In this document: piece by piece, positions 37,524 to 44,984 of the stretch
How positions within the stretch are numbered: position 1 is the stretch's first letter
Layout: each line of letters opens with the position of its first letter
NCBI RefSeq assembly: GCF_041154385.1
Contig: NZ_AP028929.1
Coordinates: forward strand, 1,240,001 to 1,304,000
Origin: Streptococcus sp. SN-1
Lineage (GTDB): Bacteria > Bacillota > Bacilli > Lactobacillales > Streptococcaceae
DNA length: 64,000 nt
Direction of reading: 5' to 3'
Notes under the pieces: generated by a model
The model's database searches: none
What the model was told of the DNA's origin: nothing
Seen by the model: only the letters and a program-made list of their open reading frames with translations
Position numbers and translations under genes: made by a program

Positions 37524-37964
37524 CTACAGGGGGTAGACCTTGCGAAATTCTTCTAAAACAACCTTACTTTCAGGTGTAAAAATCAATCCTGCTTCACCCA
37601 AACAGTCTGTGAAAAAGTCCTCATGAACCTGGCGCCAATAGACAAGTGTCTTATCTCCCTCACCTTCCTTATAGGCATGGTCAGCAGAAACTTTATTAAA
37701 GGGTTCAACAGAAACCTTTGTAATTTCGACAATACAGACAGCCTGATCTTGGCTATCTAAAATGATGTCAAAGGTACCTTCTTGCGGAAGAGACTCGCCT
37801 TCTAGTGCGTAGAGGTCATAGGCTGAAGCTGTTGCTGTCTTTTCGCCTCTTAGGACTAAATCTGCCAAGAGATCGGCTTCTACTCCAAAAGCCCAAGCAT
37901 CTATTTCATCTCCGATCGAAGGATTGATTTCCTTGTATGCATTCCACATTTCTTGCGGTGTCAT
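37524..37964 (-). CDS. ASCH-domain protein
   Basis: A 146-residue protein with the ASCH fold: RGEKTATASAYDLYALEGESLPQEGTFDIILDSQ, then VCIVEITKVSVEPFNKV and HAYKEGEGDKTLVYWRQVHEDFF. ASCH domains are proposed RNA-binding or RNA-processing modules related to PUA; one relative is a 4-acetylcytidine amidohydrolase. It overlaps the end of the upstream PEP-utilizer-like gene by 59 bp and has its own AAAGGAG, so the pair is probably co-translated. Physiological role unknown. Confidence 0.8.
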   Translation of the reverse strand: MTPQEMWNAYKEINPSIGDEIDAWAFGVEADLLADLVLRGEKTATASAYDLYALEGESLPQEGTFDIILDSQDQAVCIVEITKVSVEPFNKVSADHAYKEGEGDKTLVYWRQVHEDFFTDCLGEAGLIFTPESKVVLEEFRKVYPL

Positions 37965-38811
37965 GGGTGCTCCTTTGTAATTTTTTACTTTCTTCTTTTA
38001 TGTGTTTAAGATGATCTGGGTGGTCAATTTCTAAATTAAAAATCTCCGGAATAGAGCTGTAATGGAGAATGCATTCAATACCCATCTGATTCATTTTTTG
38101 TATGAAAGAAGTATTCAGATAGCCTGCTACAGCAAAATCAATCTTATTCTTCCTTGCTTTATCCTGCATCTGTCTCAACATATCTAACATTATTGGACTT
38201 TCCTTATCATGCCATTGACTGTTTCTCACAGTGGCAAAAACAAAAGAAGTCAAATCATTCATTCCAACTACAATCTTTGAAATGCCCGTTTCCAGTATCC
38301 TATCCAAGTCAAAATACGCTGACGGTAATTCAATCATCGTGGCAATTTTCCCAGTAAAACCCTGCTGATGCAATACTGTAATAGCTTGTTTTAATTGGTC
38401 GGCATCATTGACAAAAGGAAAGATAACAGATAGATTGGGATTGGTTTGATAAACTTCTGTAACGACATGTGCTTCAGCCTGAAATTCATCCGGACACGCC
38501 AGCAAACGCCTAGTTCCTCTATATCCAAATAAGGGATGATTTTCATCAAAATACTCTTTAGTCCCCTCTAAACAATTGGCTTCTGTATTCGTTAATTCAG
38601 TAAAACGATACCAAACTTCTTCATCTGAGTACAAGGAGCAAATAGTGTCTAGATAATCTTTTACAAATTGCTGGCAACTTGGTAATAGTATGTTTTGGTT
38701 GAGCTCTCTCAACAAGTATTCCCCACGAATCATTCCAATGTGGTGAAATACTTGAGGATAAACTTTTTCAAGAATTTTTTCTCCACTAAGAGCAAGTTGG
38801 TTTTTCATCAT
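37906..38811 (-). CDS. Stand-alone PEP-utilizing-enzyme C-terminal (TIM-barrel) domain protein
   Basis: A 301-residue protein resembling the PEP-binding TIM barrel of enzyme I, PEP synthase and pyruvate phosphate dikinase. Motifs: PLFGYRGTRRLL (PEP/phosphate Arg), LSVIFPFVNDADQL, KIATMIELPSAYFDLDRIL (metal-binding Glu), KIVVGMNDLTSFVFA (metal-binding Asp) and IDFAVAGYLNTSF. The phosphohistidine domain and the ATP-binding domain of those enzymes are missing, and the active-site Cys of the family (GCGE/C) is not evident near the end (IECILHYSS). It may have a different lyase or regulatory role. It may be coupled to the small ORF upstream. Confidence 0.75.
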   Translation of the reverse strand: MMKNQLALSGEKILEKVYPQVFHHIGMIRGEYLLRELNQNILLPSCQQFVKDYLDTICSLYSDEEVWYRFTELTNTEANCLEGTKEYFDENHPLFGYRGTRRLLACPDEFQAEAHVVTEVYQTNPNLSVIFPFVNDADQLKQAITVLHQQGFTGKIATMIELPSAYFDLDRILETGISKIVVGMNDLTSFVFATVRNSQWHDKESPIMLDMLRQMQDKARKNKIDFAVAGYLNTSFIQKMNQMGIECILHYSSIPEIFNLEIDHPDHLKHIKEESKKLQRSTHDTARNVECIQGNQSFDRR

Positions 38812-38926
38812 TCACCTTCCAATTCATGTAAGAAGTATTGCCCAGTTCTGGAAACCCTAATAATTCAGACTTAACCTTCAAGACTAATGGCCATGCATTT
38901 TCTTCTGTGATTTCTTGAATATCCAT
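38786..38926 (-). CDS. Small ORF of 46 codons overlapping the PEP-utilizer-like gene
   Basis: ATG at 38924-38926 after a GGAG, reading MDIQEITEENAWPLVLKVKS and ending DEKPTCS. It overlaps the start of the next gene by 26 bp, so it could couple its translation. It could instead be the surviving N-terminus of a longer protein. No family was recognised. Confidence 0.4.
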   Translation of the reverse strand: MDIQEITEENAWPLVLKVKSELLGFPELGNTSYMNWKVNDEKPTCS

Positions 38927-38936
38927 CTAACTCCTC

Positions 38937-39635
38937 CTACTTCAAAGACCAGCCACCATCTATTGTCAAGATTTGTCCTTGCATGGCGCTTGCTTTTCTA
39001 CTTGCTAAGAAAAGGCTGATCTCTGCTACTTCCTCTGGCTCAATCCAGCGTTTGATTGGAGTTTCACTAGCCACCCAGTCCGCTAAACCACCTGGTTCAA
39101 AGTCGGCAGCAGTCATACCCGTCTTGACTGCTCCTGGAGCGATACCAAAGACCTGAATCCCAGCTTCAGCATAGTCTAGAGCCAACTGCTTGGTAAATCC
39201 AGCCAAGGCATGCTTAGAGGAAGTATAGGCGTGTCCACCACCGCCTGCTAAGCTAGAAGCGATGGAACACATATTGATAATGGTCCCTTTTTTATTATCC
39301 AGCATTTGCGTCAAATAATACCGAGTCAACTCAACTGGAGTCACGTAGTTTATTTCAAAAATCTCTTGAATTTCCTGAGCTGATTGTTCTAAAAGTGGTT
39401 TATAATCATCCAAAACTCCAGCAGTATTGCACAAAACATCCACCTGAGGACACCAATCAAAAACAGGTTCCAAGTCCAAGGTCAAATCTCTCTGTAAAAA
39501 GTAGAAATCACCATCTAAGAGTGGATCTTCACCTTGGTCCACTCCATAAACTTGAAAGCCATTCTCTAAAAAGAGTCGAGCCTGAGCTAGTCCAATACCA
39601 GAACTCACTCCTGTAATGAGTACACGTTTAGTCAT
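38937..39635 (-). CDS. Short-chain dehydrogenase/reductase
   Basis: A 232-residue classical SDR. The nucleotide-binding motif is TGVSSGIG (residues 8-15), followed by NTAGV. The catalytic Ser is in MCSIAS and the YxxxK is YTSSK. The C-terminal part has PGAVKTGM and ILTIDGGWS. Asp residues after the second strand (YGVDQGE) suggest NAD rather than NADP. Substrate unknown; relatives are annotated as 3-oxoacyl-ACP reductase. The start overlaps the end of the DUF2829 gene by 8 bp, so they form an operon. Confidence 0.88.
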   Translation of the reverse strand: MTKRVLITGVSSGIGLAQARLFLENGFQVYGVDQGEDPLLDGDFYFLQRDLTLDLEPVFDWCPQVDVLCNTAGVLDDYKPLLEQSAQEIQEIFEINYVTPVELTRYYLTQMLDNKKGTIINMCSIASSLAGGGGHAYTSSKHALAGFTKQLALDYAEAGIQVFGIAPGAVKTGMTAADFEPGGLADWVASETPIKRWIEPEEVAEISLFLASRKASAMQGQILTIDGGWSLK

Positions 39636-39864
39636 GCACTTCTACCCAATCCGTCGCCAAAACATCACAAGGTGTCGGGCTCCACATGGAAAAACCTTCT
39701 CCTTCTCCAGACACGTTGATTAGGAAATAGGGCGTCACTTCAAGTGCAACCCCTTTTTGTTCAATGGTGTCAAAAAGTTGGACATAGTTTTCAGCACCTC
39801 CCCAACCAGTACGTACATATTTTTTCTTAGACTTTAACCCAGGCAGTATTTCTTCAAATGTCAT
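39628..39864 (-). CDS. DUF2829-family protein; 5' end is the island attachment site
   Basis: A 78-residue protein, MTFEEILPGLKSKKKYVRTG, then PYFLINVSGEGEGFSMWSPT and DVLATDWVEV, matching the DUF2829 (Thoeris anti-defence Tad2-like fold) family seen in phages and bacteria. It is probably a host gene, since a duplicate of its ribosome binding site and first codons is found at 50934-50963 at the other end of the island. The island therefore separates it from its native promoter. Whether it binds a cyclic nucleotide as Tad2 does is untested. Confidence 0.75.
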   Translation of the reverse strand: MTFEEILPGLKSKKKYVRTGWGGAENYVQLFDTIEQKGVALEVTPYFLINVSGEGEGFSMWSPTPCDVLATDWVEVHD

Positions 39865-39877
39865 GTTTTTCTCCTTT
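39848..39877. repeat. Left attachment repeat (attL) of the island
   Basis: ATTTCTTCAAATGTCATG... covers codons 1-6 of the DUF2829 gene plus its ribosome binding site. The copy at 50934-50963 differs at three positions. Confidence 0.7.
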
Positions 39878-39886
39878 GTTGTCTAT

Positions 39887-39904
39887 AAACGTTGATTTAA
39901 TAAG
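39887..39904. other. 18-bp sequence identical to 6030-6047
   Basis: AAACGTTGATTTAATAAG, 56 bp beyond the integrase stop and 10 bp inside the left attachment repeat. It could be an alternative recombination core or an integrase-binding site shared with the first mobile element. Confidence 0.45.
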
Positions 39905-39959
39905 CTTTTTAGTCAGCCTATGAGTTCTGAAATATAAATTTGTTCACCTTTTTGTGGAC

Positions 39960-41105
39960 TTACAAGCTATTCATGGCTTTTTCAAAATATGAAACCGCCT
40001 CTTTTTCTTTATCCGTAGATAGGTGGCTGTATATATCCATGGTCATAGCTAAAGTAGCATGACCTAAACGGTATTGTAATTCTTTATAGCTGATACCAGC
40101 ATTTAGCAATAAACTAGCGTGAGTATGGCGGAAAGCGTGAAAAGTAAAGCGAGGAATAGAAATCTCAGCACACCGTCGATCTAAAGCCTCCTGTCTGGTT
40201 GCCAGATTCTGGTACTCTCTCGTAGGTGTTGCAAACACCACAGACGAAGCACGCGCCCCAGACTGCAAATATAATTGGCGTTGCCTATTCTTGTATAGAC
40301 GTAGCATGTTGACTGTTTTCTTGTCTATGCTGATTGTCCTAACTCCTGCTTTGCTTTTCGGTGTACCTATTAACTTTAATAATCTACTGTAATTCTTGTT
40401 AATGCTTATAGTTCCATTCTCTAAGTCAATATCAGACCATTCCAGGGCTACTACTTCACCGAAACGGCACCCAGTAGCAAGTAAGACGCTATACAGAACA
40501 TAATCAAGATAATAGCTATATTTCCTAAATGCCAGTTTTTCCATATGGACCAACAGATCCTTTAAATTGTCTGAAGCTATGAACTTGATTGCTGTATTCT
40601 CACGTTTAGGCTGTTTAGGAAGAATAATGTCTCTAGCTGGATTGAATGGCAAGAGCTGGAGAGATACCCCATACTGTAAGACACGCCTATTTATTGAATG
40701 AACCACGGCATAGTGAACTAGCTGAGTCGATAAATCATTGATAAAGCTTTGTATATAGCTAACAGATAGCTTGGTCAGTTTCAGAGTACCAAAGACAGGT
40801 ATAAGATGATTGTAGAGCATCCTCTTAGTGTCTAAAAAAGTCTGAGGTTTTACTGTAAGCTGGTAACTGTCTAGCCATAGATCAGCTAACTCTTTATAAT
40901 TCTTTACAGGTACTACTTTGGTCACTGTACAACCGTTTGATATAAAATCATCTTGCGCGTGCTTTGCTTTCTGCTTGGCCTCTTTTCTTGTCCTACCCGT
41001 TACACTTGTTTTAGCTTTCTTCCCTGTTACCTGGTCAACTCCTAGATATACGTTAGCACGGTACACCGTTGTACCGTTTTTCTTTTTGACTTCAGTTATT
41101 TGCAT
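39960..41105 (-). CDS. int: Tyrosine integrase of the island
   Basis: A 381-residue tyrosine recombinase. The N-terminal arm-binding domain (1-60) has KKKNGTTVYRANVYLGVDQVTGKK. The SAM-like core-binding domain covers about 75-165. The catalytic part shows Arg in TGCRFGEVVALEWSDID, HxxR in FHAFRHTHASLL, and GH followed by the Tyr nucleophile in LGHATLAMTMDIYSHL. All catalytic residues are present, so it should be active. It reads towards the left attachment repeat, as expected. An excisionase candidate is the MerR-like protein at 45309. Confidence 0.95.
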   Translation of the reverse strand: MQITEVKKKNGTTVYRANVYLGVDQVTGKKAKTSVTGRTRKEAKQKAKHAQDDFISNGCTVTKVVPVKNYKELADLWLDSYQLTVKPQTFLDTKRMLYNHLIPVFGTLKLTKLSVSYIQSFINDLSTQLVHYAVVHSINRRVLQYGVSLQLLPFNPARDIILPKQPKRENTAIKFIASDNLKDLLVHMEKLAFRKYSYYLDYVLYSVLLATGCRFGEVVALEWSDIDLENGTISINKNYSRLLKLIGTPKSKAGVRTISIDKKTVNMLRLYKNRQRQLYLQSGARASSVVFATPTREYQNLATRQEALDRRCAEISIPRFTFHAFRHTHASLLLNAGISYKELQYRLGHATLAMTMDIYSHLSTDKEKEAVSYFEKAMNSL

Positions 41106-41130
41106 GTTTTAAACCTTTCTAAAAAACATC

Positions 41131-41161
41131 AGCAGGCAAGCTATTATTAAAAAGGTTTTAG
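41131..41161 (+). repeat. 31-bp direct repeat, copy 1
   Basis: Begins AGCAGGCAAGCTATTATTAA and ends GGTTTTAG. A second copy at 44073-44103 has one mismatch, and the 12 bp TCAGCAGGCAAG recur inverted at 50763-50774. The two copies bracket the PGDYG, TIR, DUF4231, repressor, Cro and Rha genes. Confidence 0.85.
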
Positions 41162-41181
41162 ATTGTGGTTTAAATCATGCT

Positions 41182-41293
41182 AGGGCTTCACAGTTTTCCC
41201 TGTATTCGATTTTAAGAAGTCAGACGGCAATTGGTACCATAATAAGAAACAAGGCGGATATGGAGCTTATATGGCGTTGAACTCCGAGCGAAA
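41182..41293 (+). pseudogene. Start-less coding remnant in the island
   Basis: Directly after an in-frame TAG, an open frame reads FTVFPVFDFKKSDGN, then WYHNKKQGGYGAYMALNSERK and a stop. It lacks any usable start. The composition (Gly, Tyr, Lys, Trp) looks coding, as if it were the tail of a protein whose front was lost at the 31-bp repeat. Family not recognised. Confidence 0.35.
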
Positions 41294-41410
41294 ATGAAGA
41301 AATTGCAAAATCAAAATTTAAGCCCCATACTAATTGAGATTCTCAGTTGTTCCCATTTTGGAAATACTAATTTTTATGCTATAATAATCAAAAACTCAGG
41401 AGGAGAAAGC

Positions 41411-41596
41411 ATGGTTAAAGTTCGTAAGATGCCTGTAGTAGTAGATGCAGTTCAAACTGACATAGAAATGTATATTGAAACTTTAGAAGGTGTCATGAAG
41501 GCTTCTCCTGGCGATTGGATTATCACTGGTGTTAACGGAGAGAAATATCCAGTTAAGCCAGATATTTTTCAAAAAACTTATGAGATTTTAAAGTAA
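41411..41596 (+). CDS. Small PGDYG-like protein
   Basis: A 61-residue protein, MVKVRKMPVVVDAVQ, then ASPGDWIITGVNGEKYPVKPDIFQKTYEIL, which fits the small PGDYG family found in phages and bacteria. I chose the ATG at 41411 because AGGAGG lies eight bases upstream; the upstream extension has no support. It is convergent with the TIR gene, and the two overlap by 9 bp at their ends. Function unknown. Confidence 0.7.
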   Translation: MVKVRKMPVVVDAVQTDIEMYIETLEGVMKASPGDWIITGVNGEKYPVKPDIFQKTYEILK

Positions 41597-41986
41597 GGCT
41601 TTTACGATTGCACTTTTCGAAAAATCCATAGCCCATTTAGCTCCCTTGCCATATAAAGAAATAGGTGTATCGTAGTGACGGTTTATTTTAACGGCTACGA
41701 TTTTTTTATTCATGCTATAGGCGGTTTCGATTTCCCAATTAACCCAGTCTGAGCTTCCAGTATTTCCTCCAACAAGACATAACAAGATATCTGATTCTTT
41801 TATTCGGTCTTTTATTACTGATTTGATATAGTTTGCATTAACCGAATTGATAGAAGTTCCGATAGAGGTATCATGAAATTTAATTTCTGGAAAAAAATAA
41901 TCATTTGCAGACCACGCAACTAGAAGATTCTTGTGCTTAGTTCCTTCGTCGTCTGCCCTGTAACTTACAAAAACTTTATCTGCCAT
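41588..41986 (-). CDS. TIR-like (MTH538/DUF1863, ThsB-type) domain protein
   Basis: A 132-residue single-domain protein. KVFVSYRADDEGTKHKNLLVAW at the N-terminus corresponds to the first strand and box 1. SDILLCLVGGNTGSSDWVNWEIETAYSMNKKIVAVKI in the centre has the conserved W-x-x-x-E-I, whose Glu is the candidate NADase catalytic residue. This is the architecture of ThsB from Thoeris, which turns NAD into a cyclic ADP-ribose-type signal after phage infection. It lies 2 bp after the DUF4231 gene, in an operon led by the island repressor. No ThsA (SIR2-SLOG) gene is nearby, so any effector would have to be the membrane protein or be encoded elsewhere. Confidence 0.8.
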   Translation of the reverse strand: MADKVFVSYRADDEGTKHKNLLVAWSANDYFFPEIKFHDTSIGTSINSVNANYIKSVIKDRIKESDILLCLVGGNTGSSDWVNWEIETAYSMNKKIVAVKINRHYDTPISLYGKGAKWAMDFSKSAIVKALL

Positions 41987-41988
41987 TT

Positions 41989-42417
41989 CTATTCCTTTCT
42001 TTGGGTTGTATCTGTTTGAAGATTAGCCCAGTTTATATTTTCGCTAGATATGATGGTTTCGCAACGCTCAACAAGTAGTGCGAAATCATCTTTTTCGTTT
42101 TTATATACACCTGTTCCTGTTAAGAACATATATTTTTCATGCTTTAAAGATTCTGTGGTTCTGCGGTAATCAATCCAATTATCGTGGTGTTTTGAAATTG
42201 ATATAAAACTTTCGCAAAGTAGCATAATCCCTGCGCAAGCAGCAGAAAAAAATTCAAAGTGAATCGGCTTAGCGATTGCTATCAATGGTATTAAGAATCC
42301 CATTGATACCTCTATGTATTTTAGAATCTTAAATCGGTGTTGATGATACTTGCTTTTTGTATCATACCAATCAATTTGATTATCCAGTCTAGATTTTAGA
42401 TATTCAGCAGGTTCCAT
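41989..42417 (-). CDS. DUF4231/SLATT-like two-helix membrane protein, putative effector
   Basis: A 142-residue protein with two adjacent hydrophobic helices (YIEVSMGFLIPLIAIAK at about residues 34-50, FFSAACAGIMLLCESFISI at about 54-72) between helical cytosolic arms. The following NWIDYRRTTESLKHEKYMFLT and GVY match the DUF4231/SLATT signature (W, YR, E-LK-E, G-Y). SLATT proteins have been predicted to form pores as effectors of nucleotide-signal defence systems. The pairing with a TIR gene 2 bp downstream suggests sensor/signal plus pore. It lies 33 bp after the repressor gene, on the same strand, so it would be expressed in the integrated state. Confidence 0.72.
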   Translation of the reverse strand: MEPAEYLKSRLDNQIDWYDTKSKYHQHRFKILKYIEVSMGFLIPLIAIAKPIHFEFFSAACAGIMLLCESFISISKHHDNWIDYRRTTESLKHEKYMFLTGTGVYKNEKDDFALLVERCETIISSENINWANLQTDTTQRKE

Positions 42418-42450
42418 CTATTTTCCTTTCTATACACTGAAGTTAAGAAA

Positions 42451-43080
42451 CTAATCATCTTTTCTTATTTTTCTAGATTTTTCCTTAAGATTAGAAATGA
42501 TATCAGAAGCCCATTCACCGGTTTCAAGGTACTTTTTGATTTTATATGCATAACTGTTTAAAAATGCTATCTGCATTTCTAAATCCATTAATTCTGTACC
42601 AGTAGATCCTTCTAAATAAGTTGATAATCCATCCACTGTTTTCTCAAAATAATCTTGCAAGTCTTCAAGACTTTCCAAAGGTTTAGAGGTATTTTTTTGG
42701 AACAAATAGATATTAACTATATCTTCTATACCAAAATTTAAGAAGAAAGCCTTGTCAACAACTGCTTGAGTTCTTTGTAAGGCTGGTTTATCAATAGAGG
42801 CACCATTAAAAATTTTTTTAAAAAGTTCTTCTACAGCTTCCCAGTTATAATGACTTCCTCCGCGTTCCCCATGTAATAATTGACTTACAGTCATATCTCC
42901 AATCTTAGCTATAGACTTTAGACGCTCAGGATTCGGGATAGAAAGCCCGTTTTCCCATCGAGAAACTAGACCTTTTCCTGCTCCAAAGAGCTTCCCGAAC
43001 TCCTCTAAAGTCATCCCTTTTTCTTGCCGTATGGATTTTATACGAGATCCAATTATTTTTTTATCTTCAATATCATTCAT
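42451..43080 (-). CDS. XRE-family master repressor of the island
   Basis: A 209-residue protein with an N-terminal helix-turn-helix (IGSRIKSIRQEKGMTLEEFG, AGKGLVSRWENGLSIP, ERLKSIAKIGDMTVSQLLHG; residues 10-70) and an all-helical C-terminal part of unknown fold, with no peptidase motif. It is divergent from the small Cro-like gene at 43232, as Stl is in phage-inducible islands, where a helper-phage protein removes the repressor. The operon continues into the membrane protein and TIR genes. Confidence 0.85.
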   Translation of the reverse strand: MNDIEDKKIIGSRIKSIRQEKGMTLEEFGKLFGAGKGLVSRWENGLSIPNPERLKSIAKIGDMTVSQLLHGERGGSHYNWEAVEELFKKIFNGASIDKPALQRTQAVVDKAFFLNFGIEDIVNIYLFQKNTSKPLESLEDLQDYFEKTVDGLSTYLEGSTGTELMDLEMQIAFLNSYAYKIKKYLETGEWASDIISNLKEKSRKIRKDD

Positions 43081-43231
43081 TAATCAAAGCCTCCTGTTTG
43101 CTTCAGACATATTGTATCAAACAGAAAGCTAAAAATCCACAAAATGTTTTAAAAAGTTATACAAAAGTGTTGACATTCAATTTGAAATAGACTAAAATTG
43201 GTTGCATAAGGTTATAAGAAAGGAGATTGTT

Positions 43232-43438
43232 ATGTACAAACCTAATAAGGTCAGAGGTTATCGCAACATGTTAGGAATGACCCAAAAACAAATGGGTGAA
43301 GCACTTGGAATTAGCAAGCAAAGTTATATGAACAAGGAAAAAGGATATGTGACTTTTAAAGATTCTGAAAAACTAGTTTTTAAAAATCTACTGTTATCAT
43401 TGTTCCCCGACATAAAACTTGAAGATATATTTTTTTAG
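43232..43438 (+). CDS. Cro-like XRE regulator
   Basis: A 68-residue protein (MYKPNKVRGYRNMLGMTQKQ, MGEALGISKQSYMNKEKGY) of the small XRE type, ending in LFPDIKLEDIFF. The ATG at 43232 has AAAGGAG upstream; the frame is open further 5' but crosses the promoter. It starts the rightward operon. A promoter TTGACA at 43172-43177 with TAGACTAAAAT about 17 bp on would drive it. Confidence 0.8.
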   Translation: MYKPNKVRGYRNMLGMTQKQMGEALGISKQSYMNKEKGYVTFKDSEKLVFKNLLLSLFPDIKLEDIFF

Positions 43439-43500
43439 AAAAAAGGTTATATAATGTTGCACGATACTTTAAACTTAACTCTAAAGAAAGGATTAAAAAC

Positions 43501-44001
43501 ATGGAATTAGTCTACATGGACGGTAAGAAAGAGCCGTATACTACGAGTGCAATCATAGCTGAATGTGCTGGAATAAAACACCATGCAATACAGGAACACA
43601 TTAGAAAACAGATTGGCCGATTGGAGCAATTTGGAAAGGTGTCATTTAAAATGCGACCTTTACAAAGTGGACAACAGACGAAAGACTATATGCAGAGGGC
43701 GCTAGAAAAGCCAAAAAGAAAAACACTGCATGACAGTATTGAGAACTGGGAACAAGCACCCAAGCACGCGCATAGCACCATGAACAACTTGCTACTGAAG
43801 GCAGTAACCGACAGGAACGCGAAGCAGTTAGGGGAAGAACGTGAGGGCTATAATGGCATTGATAGCTTGACAAGTGACGAGCTGGAGCAATATCAAGCCT
43901 TTGAGGACATGGTCATAGCCATGATTGGCTTGAATATGAGTTATCAAGAAATTAAGGCTATGGCATTCAGAAATAAAAAAACACGCCAAGAAAGCGCGTG
44001 A
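43501..44001 (+). CDS. Rha-family phage regulatory protein
   Basis: A 166-residue protein. The N-terminus LVYMDGKKEPYTTSAIIAEC, then HHAIQEHIRKQIGRLEQFGKVSF, is the pRha domain found in phage and satellite regulators. The C-terminal half (HDSIENWEQAPKHAHSTMNN, AVTDRNAKQLGEEREG, LTSDELEQYQAFEDMVIAMI) matches the C-terminal domain of streptococcal Rha-like proteins. Rha proteins can interfere with helper or infecting phage growth. It follows Cro by 62 bp and is closed by a hairpin at about 44011-44043. Confidence 0.75.
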   Translation: MELVYMDGKKEPYTTSAIIAECAGIKHHAIQEHIRKQIGRLEQFGKVSFKMRPLQSGQQTKDYMQRALEKPKRKTLHDSIENWEQAPKHAHSTMNNLLLKAVTDRNAKQLGEEREGYNGIDSLTSDELEQYQAFEDMVIAMIGLNMSYQEIKAMAFRNKKTRQESA

Positions 44002-44319
44002 TTGCAACAAAAAAGGCTTACCGAGACCAATCAGCAAAGCCTTTCGCACTAACACTAAAACGAATTTAACAAAGCAGGCAAGCTATTATTAAAGAGGTTT
44101 TAGTAAAGATTTATACCTAGATTATAGCATATTTAGGGCAATTTGACCATACGGAGAGCGCCAACTCTTAAAACTGGTACTTTCTCACGCTCTCAAACTT
44201 CGGCGACTCTGGGCGTGGGCAATCGGTATAGTAAAAGGCAAGAAAGACATTAAAAAGCTGTCAAAACATGACAAGCCCTGCAGGGCAATTACATAGACAA
44301 AGAAACAGAGGTAAAAAAC
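44002..44319 (+). other. Spacer with terminator hairpin, 31-bp repeat copy 2 and leader hairpin
   Basis: It contains AAAGGCTT...AAAGCCTTT (about 44012-44043) and the second 31-bp repeat (44073-44103, one change from 41131-41161). A long-range hairpin GAGAGCG...CGCTCTC (44155-44193) precedes the next gene. No ORF is convincing. Confidence 0.65.
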
Positions 44320-44772
44320 ATGACAGAAACAACATACGATATTATCGCTAAAAGCTTGGATAGAATTAGTATGGAATTACACCAAGCAGACGAAAACAAT
44401 GATTTTTTAAGAATAGGACTCTTATCAGGACAATTAAAAGCTATCAAAGAAAATTTACACCGCTTACTTTGGATTGAACTTCCTGAATTGAATGAACGCC
44501 ATAAAATCGAGGCAGTTTCTAAAAGCACTACGGGAATGTTTTTCCACCCTGGTATTTTTGAAATGGACGCTATGCGACAAGCCTTCTTTAAACGCCAAGC
44601 CAAGCACTTTTTTGACAACGAAGCAGAGCAACAGGCGTATATAGAACATGCTGAAAAGGAGTATTCGGAGGCTACTATAACCTTAAAAGATATTCTTTTT
44701 AATTCTAAAAATGCTAAGCGGAAAGTAAGTAAAGATCATCTTATAGAGCAGTTTGAGGAGGCGATGAAATGA
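44320..44772 (+). CDS. Hypothetical island protein, helical
   Basis: A 150-residue charged, mostly helical protein (YDIIAKSLDRISMELHQADE, LRIGLLSGQLKAIKENLHRL, HAEKEYSEATITLKDILFNS). No family recognised. It has a GAGG ribosome binding site and overlaps the next gene by 4 bp (ATGA), so it belongs to the rightward early operon. A regulatory or replication-accessory role is only a guess from position. Confidence 0.6.
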   Translation: MTETTYDIIAKSLDRISMELHQADENNDFLRIGLLSGQLKAIKENLHRLLWIELPELNERHKIEAVSKSTTGMFFHPGIFEMDAMRQAFFKRQAKHFFDNEAEQQAYIEHAEKEYSEATITLKDILFNSKNAKRKVSKDHLIEQFEEAMK

Positions 44773-44984
44773 ATGAGCTAGATTTAACCAATACACAGGC
44801 GGTTATCTTTTCCGTGGTATTGATTGGCTTGCTGATCTATCTAAACTACCGAGACCGCAAAAAAAGCGCCCAAATTGAGAGAGAAAGCAAACAGACGATA
44901 GAAACACCTAGCGAGGATTTAAACCCTGATTATGGGCGATATATCCAGCTTGCAGGGGTAAACGTATGGGGAGGAATTGAATGA
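44769..44984 (+). CDS. Small single-pass membrane protein
   Basis: A 71-residue protein with one N-terminal hydrophobic helix (AVIFSVVLIGLLIYLNY, residues 11-27) followed by a basic, then acidic, cytosolic tail. It overlaps both neighbours by 4 bp. Function unknown; small membrane proteins at this place in satellites are common and rarely characterised. Confidence 0.6.
   Translation: MNELDLTNTQAVIFSVVLIGLLIYLNYRDRKKSAQIERESKQTIETPSEDLNPDYGRYIQLAGVNVWGGIE

Noticed and set aside
41588..42417. Canonical Thoeris system
   Set aside because: Only the TIR (ThsB-like) part is recognised; there is no SIR2-SLOG ThsA gene. I therefore report it as a TIR + DUF4231 pair.
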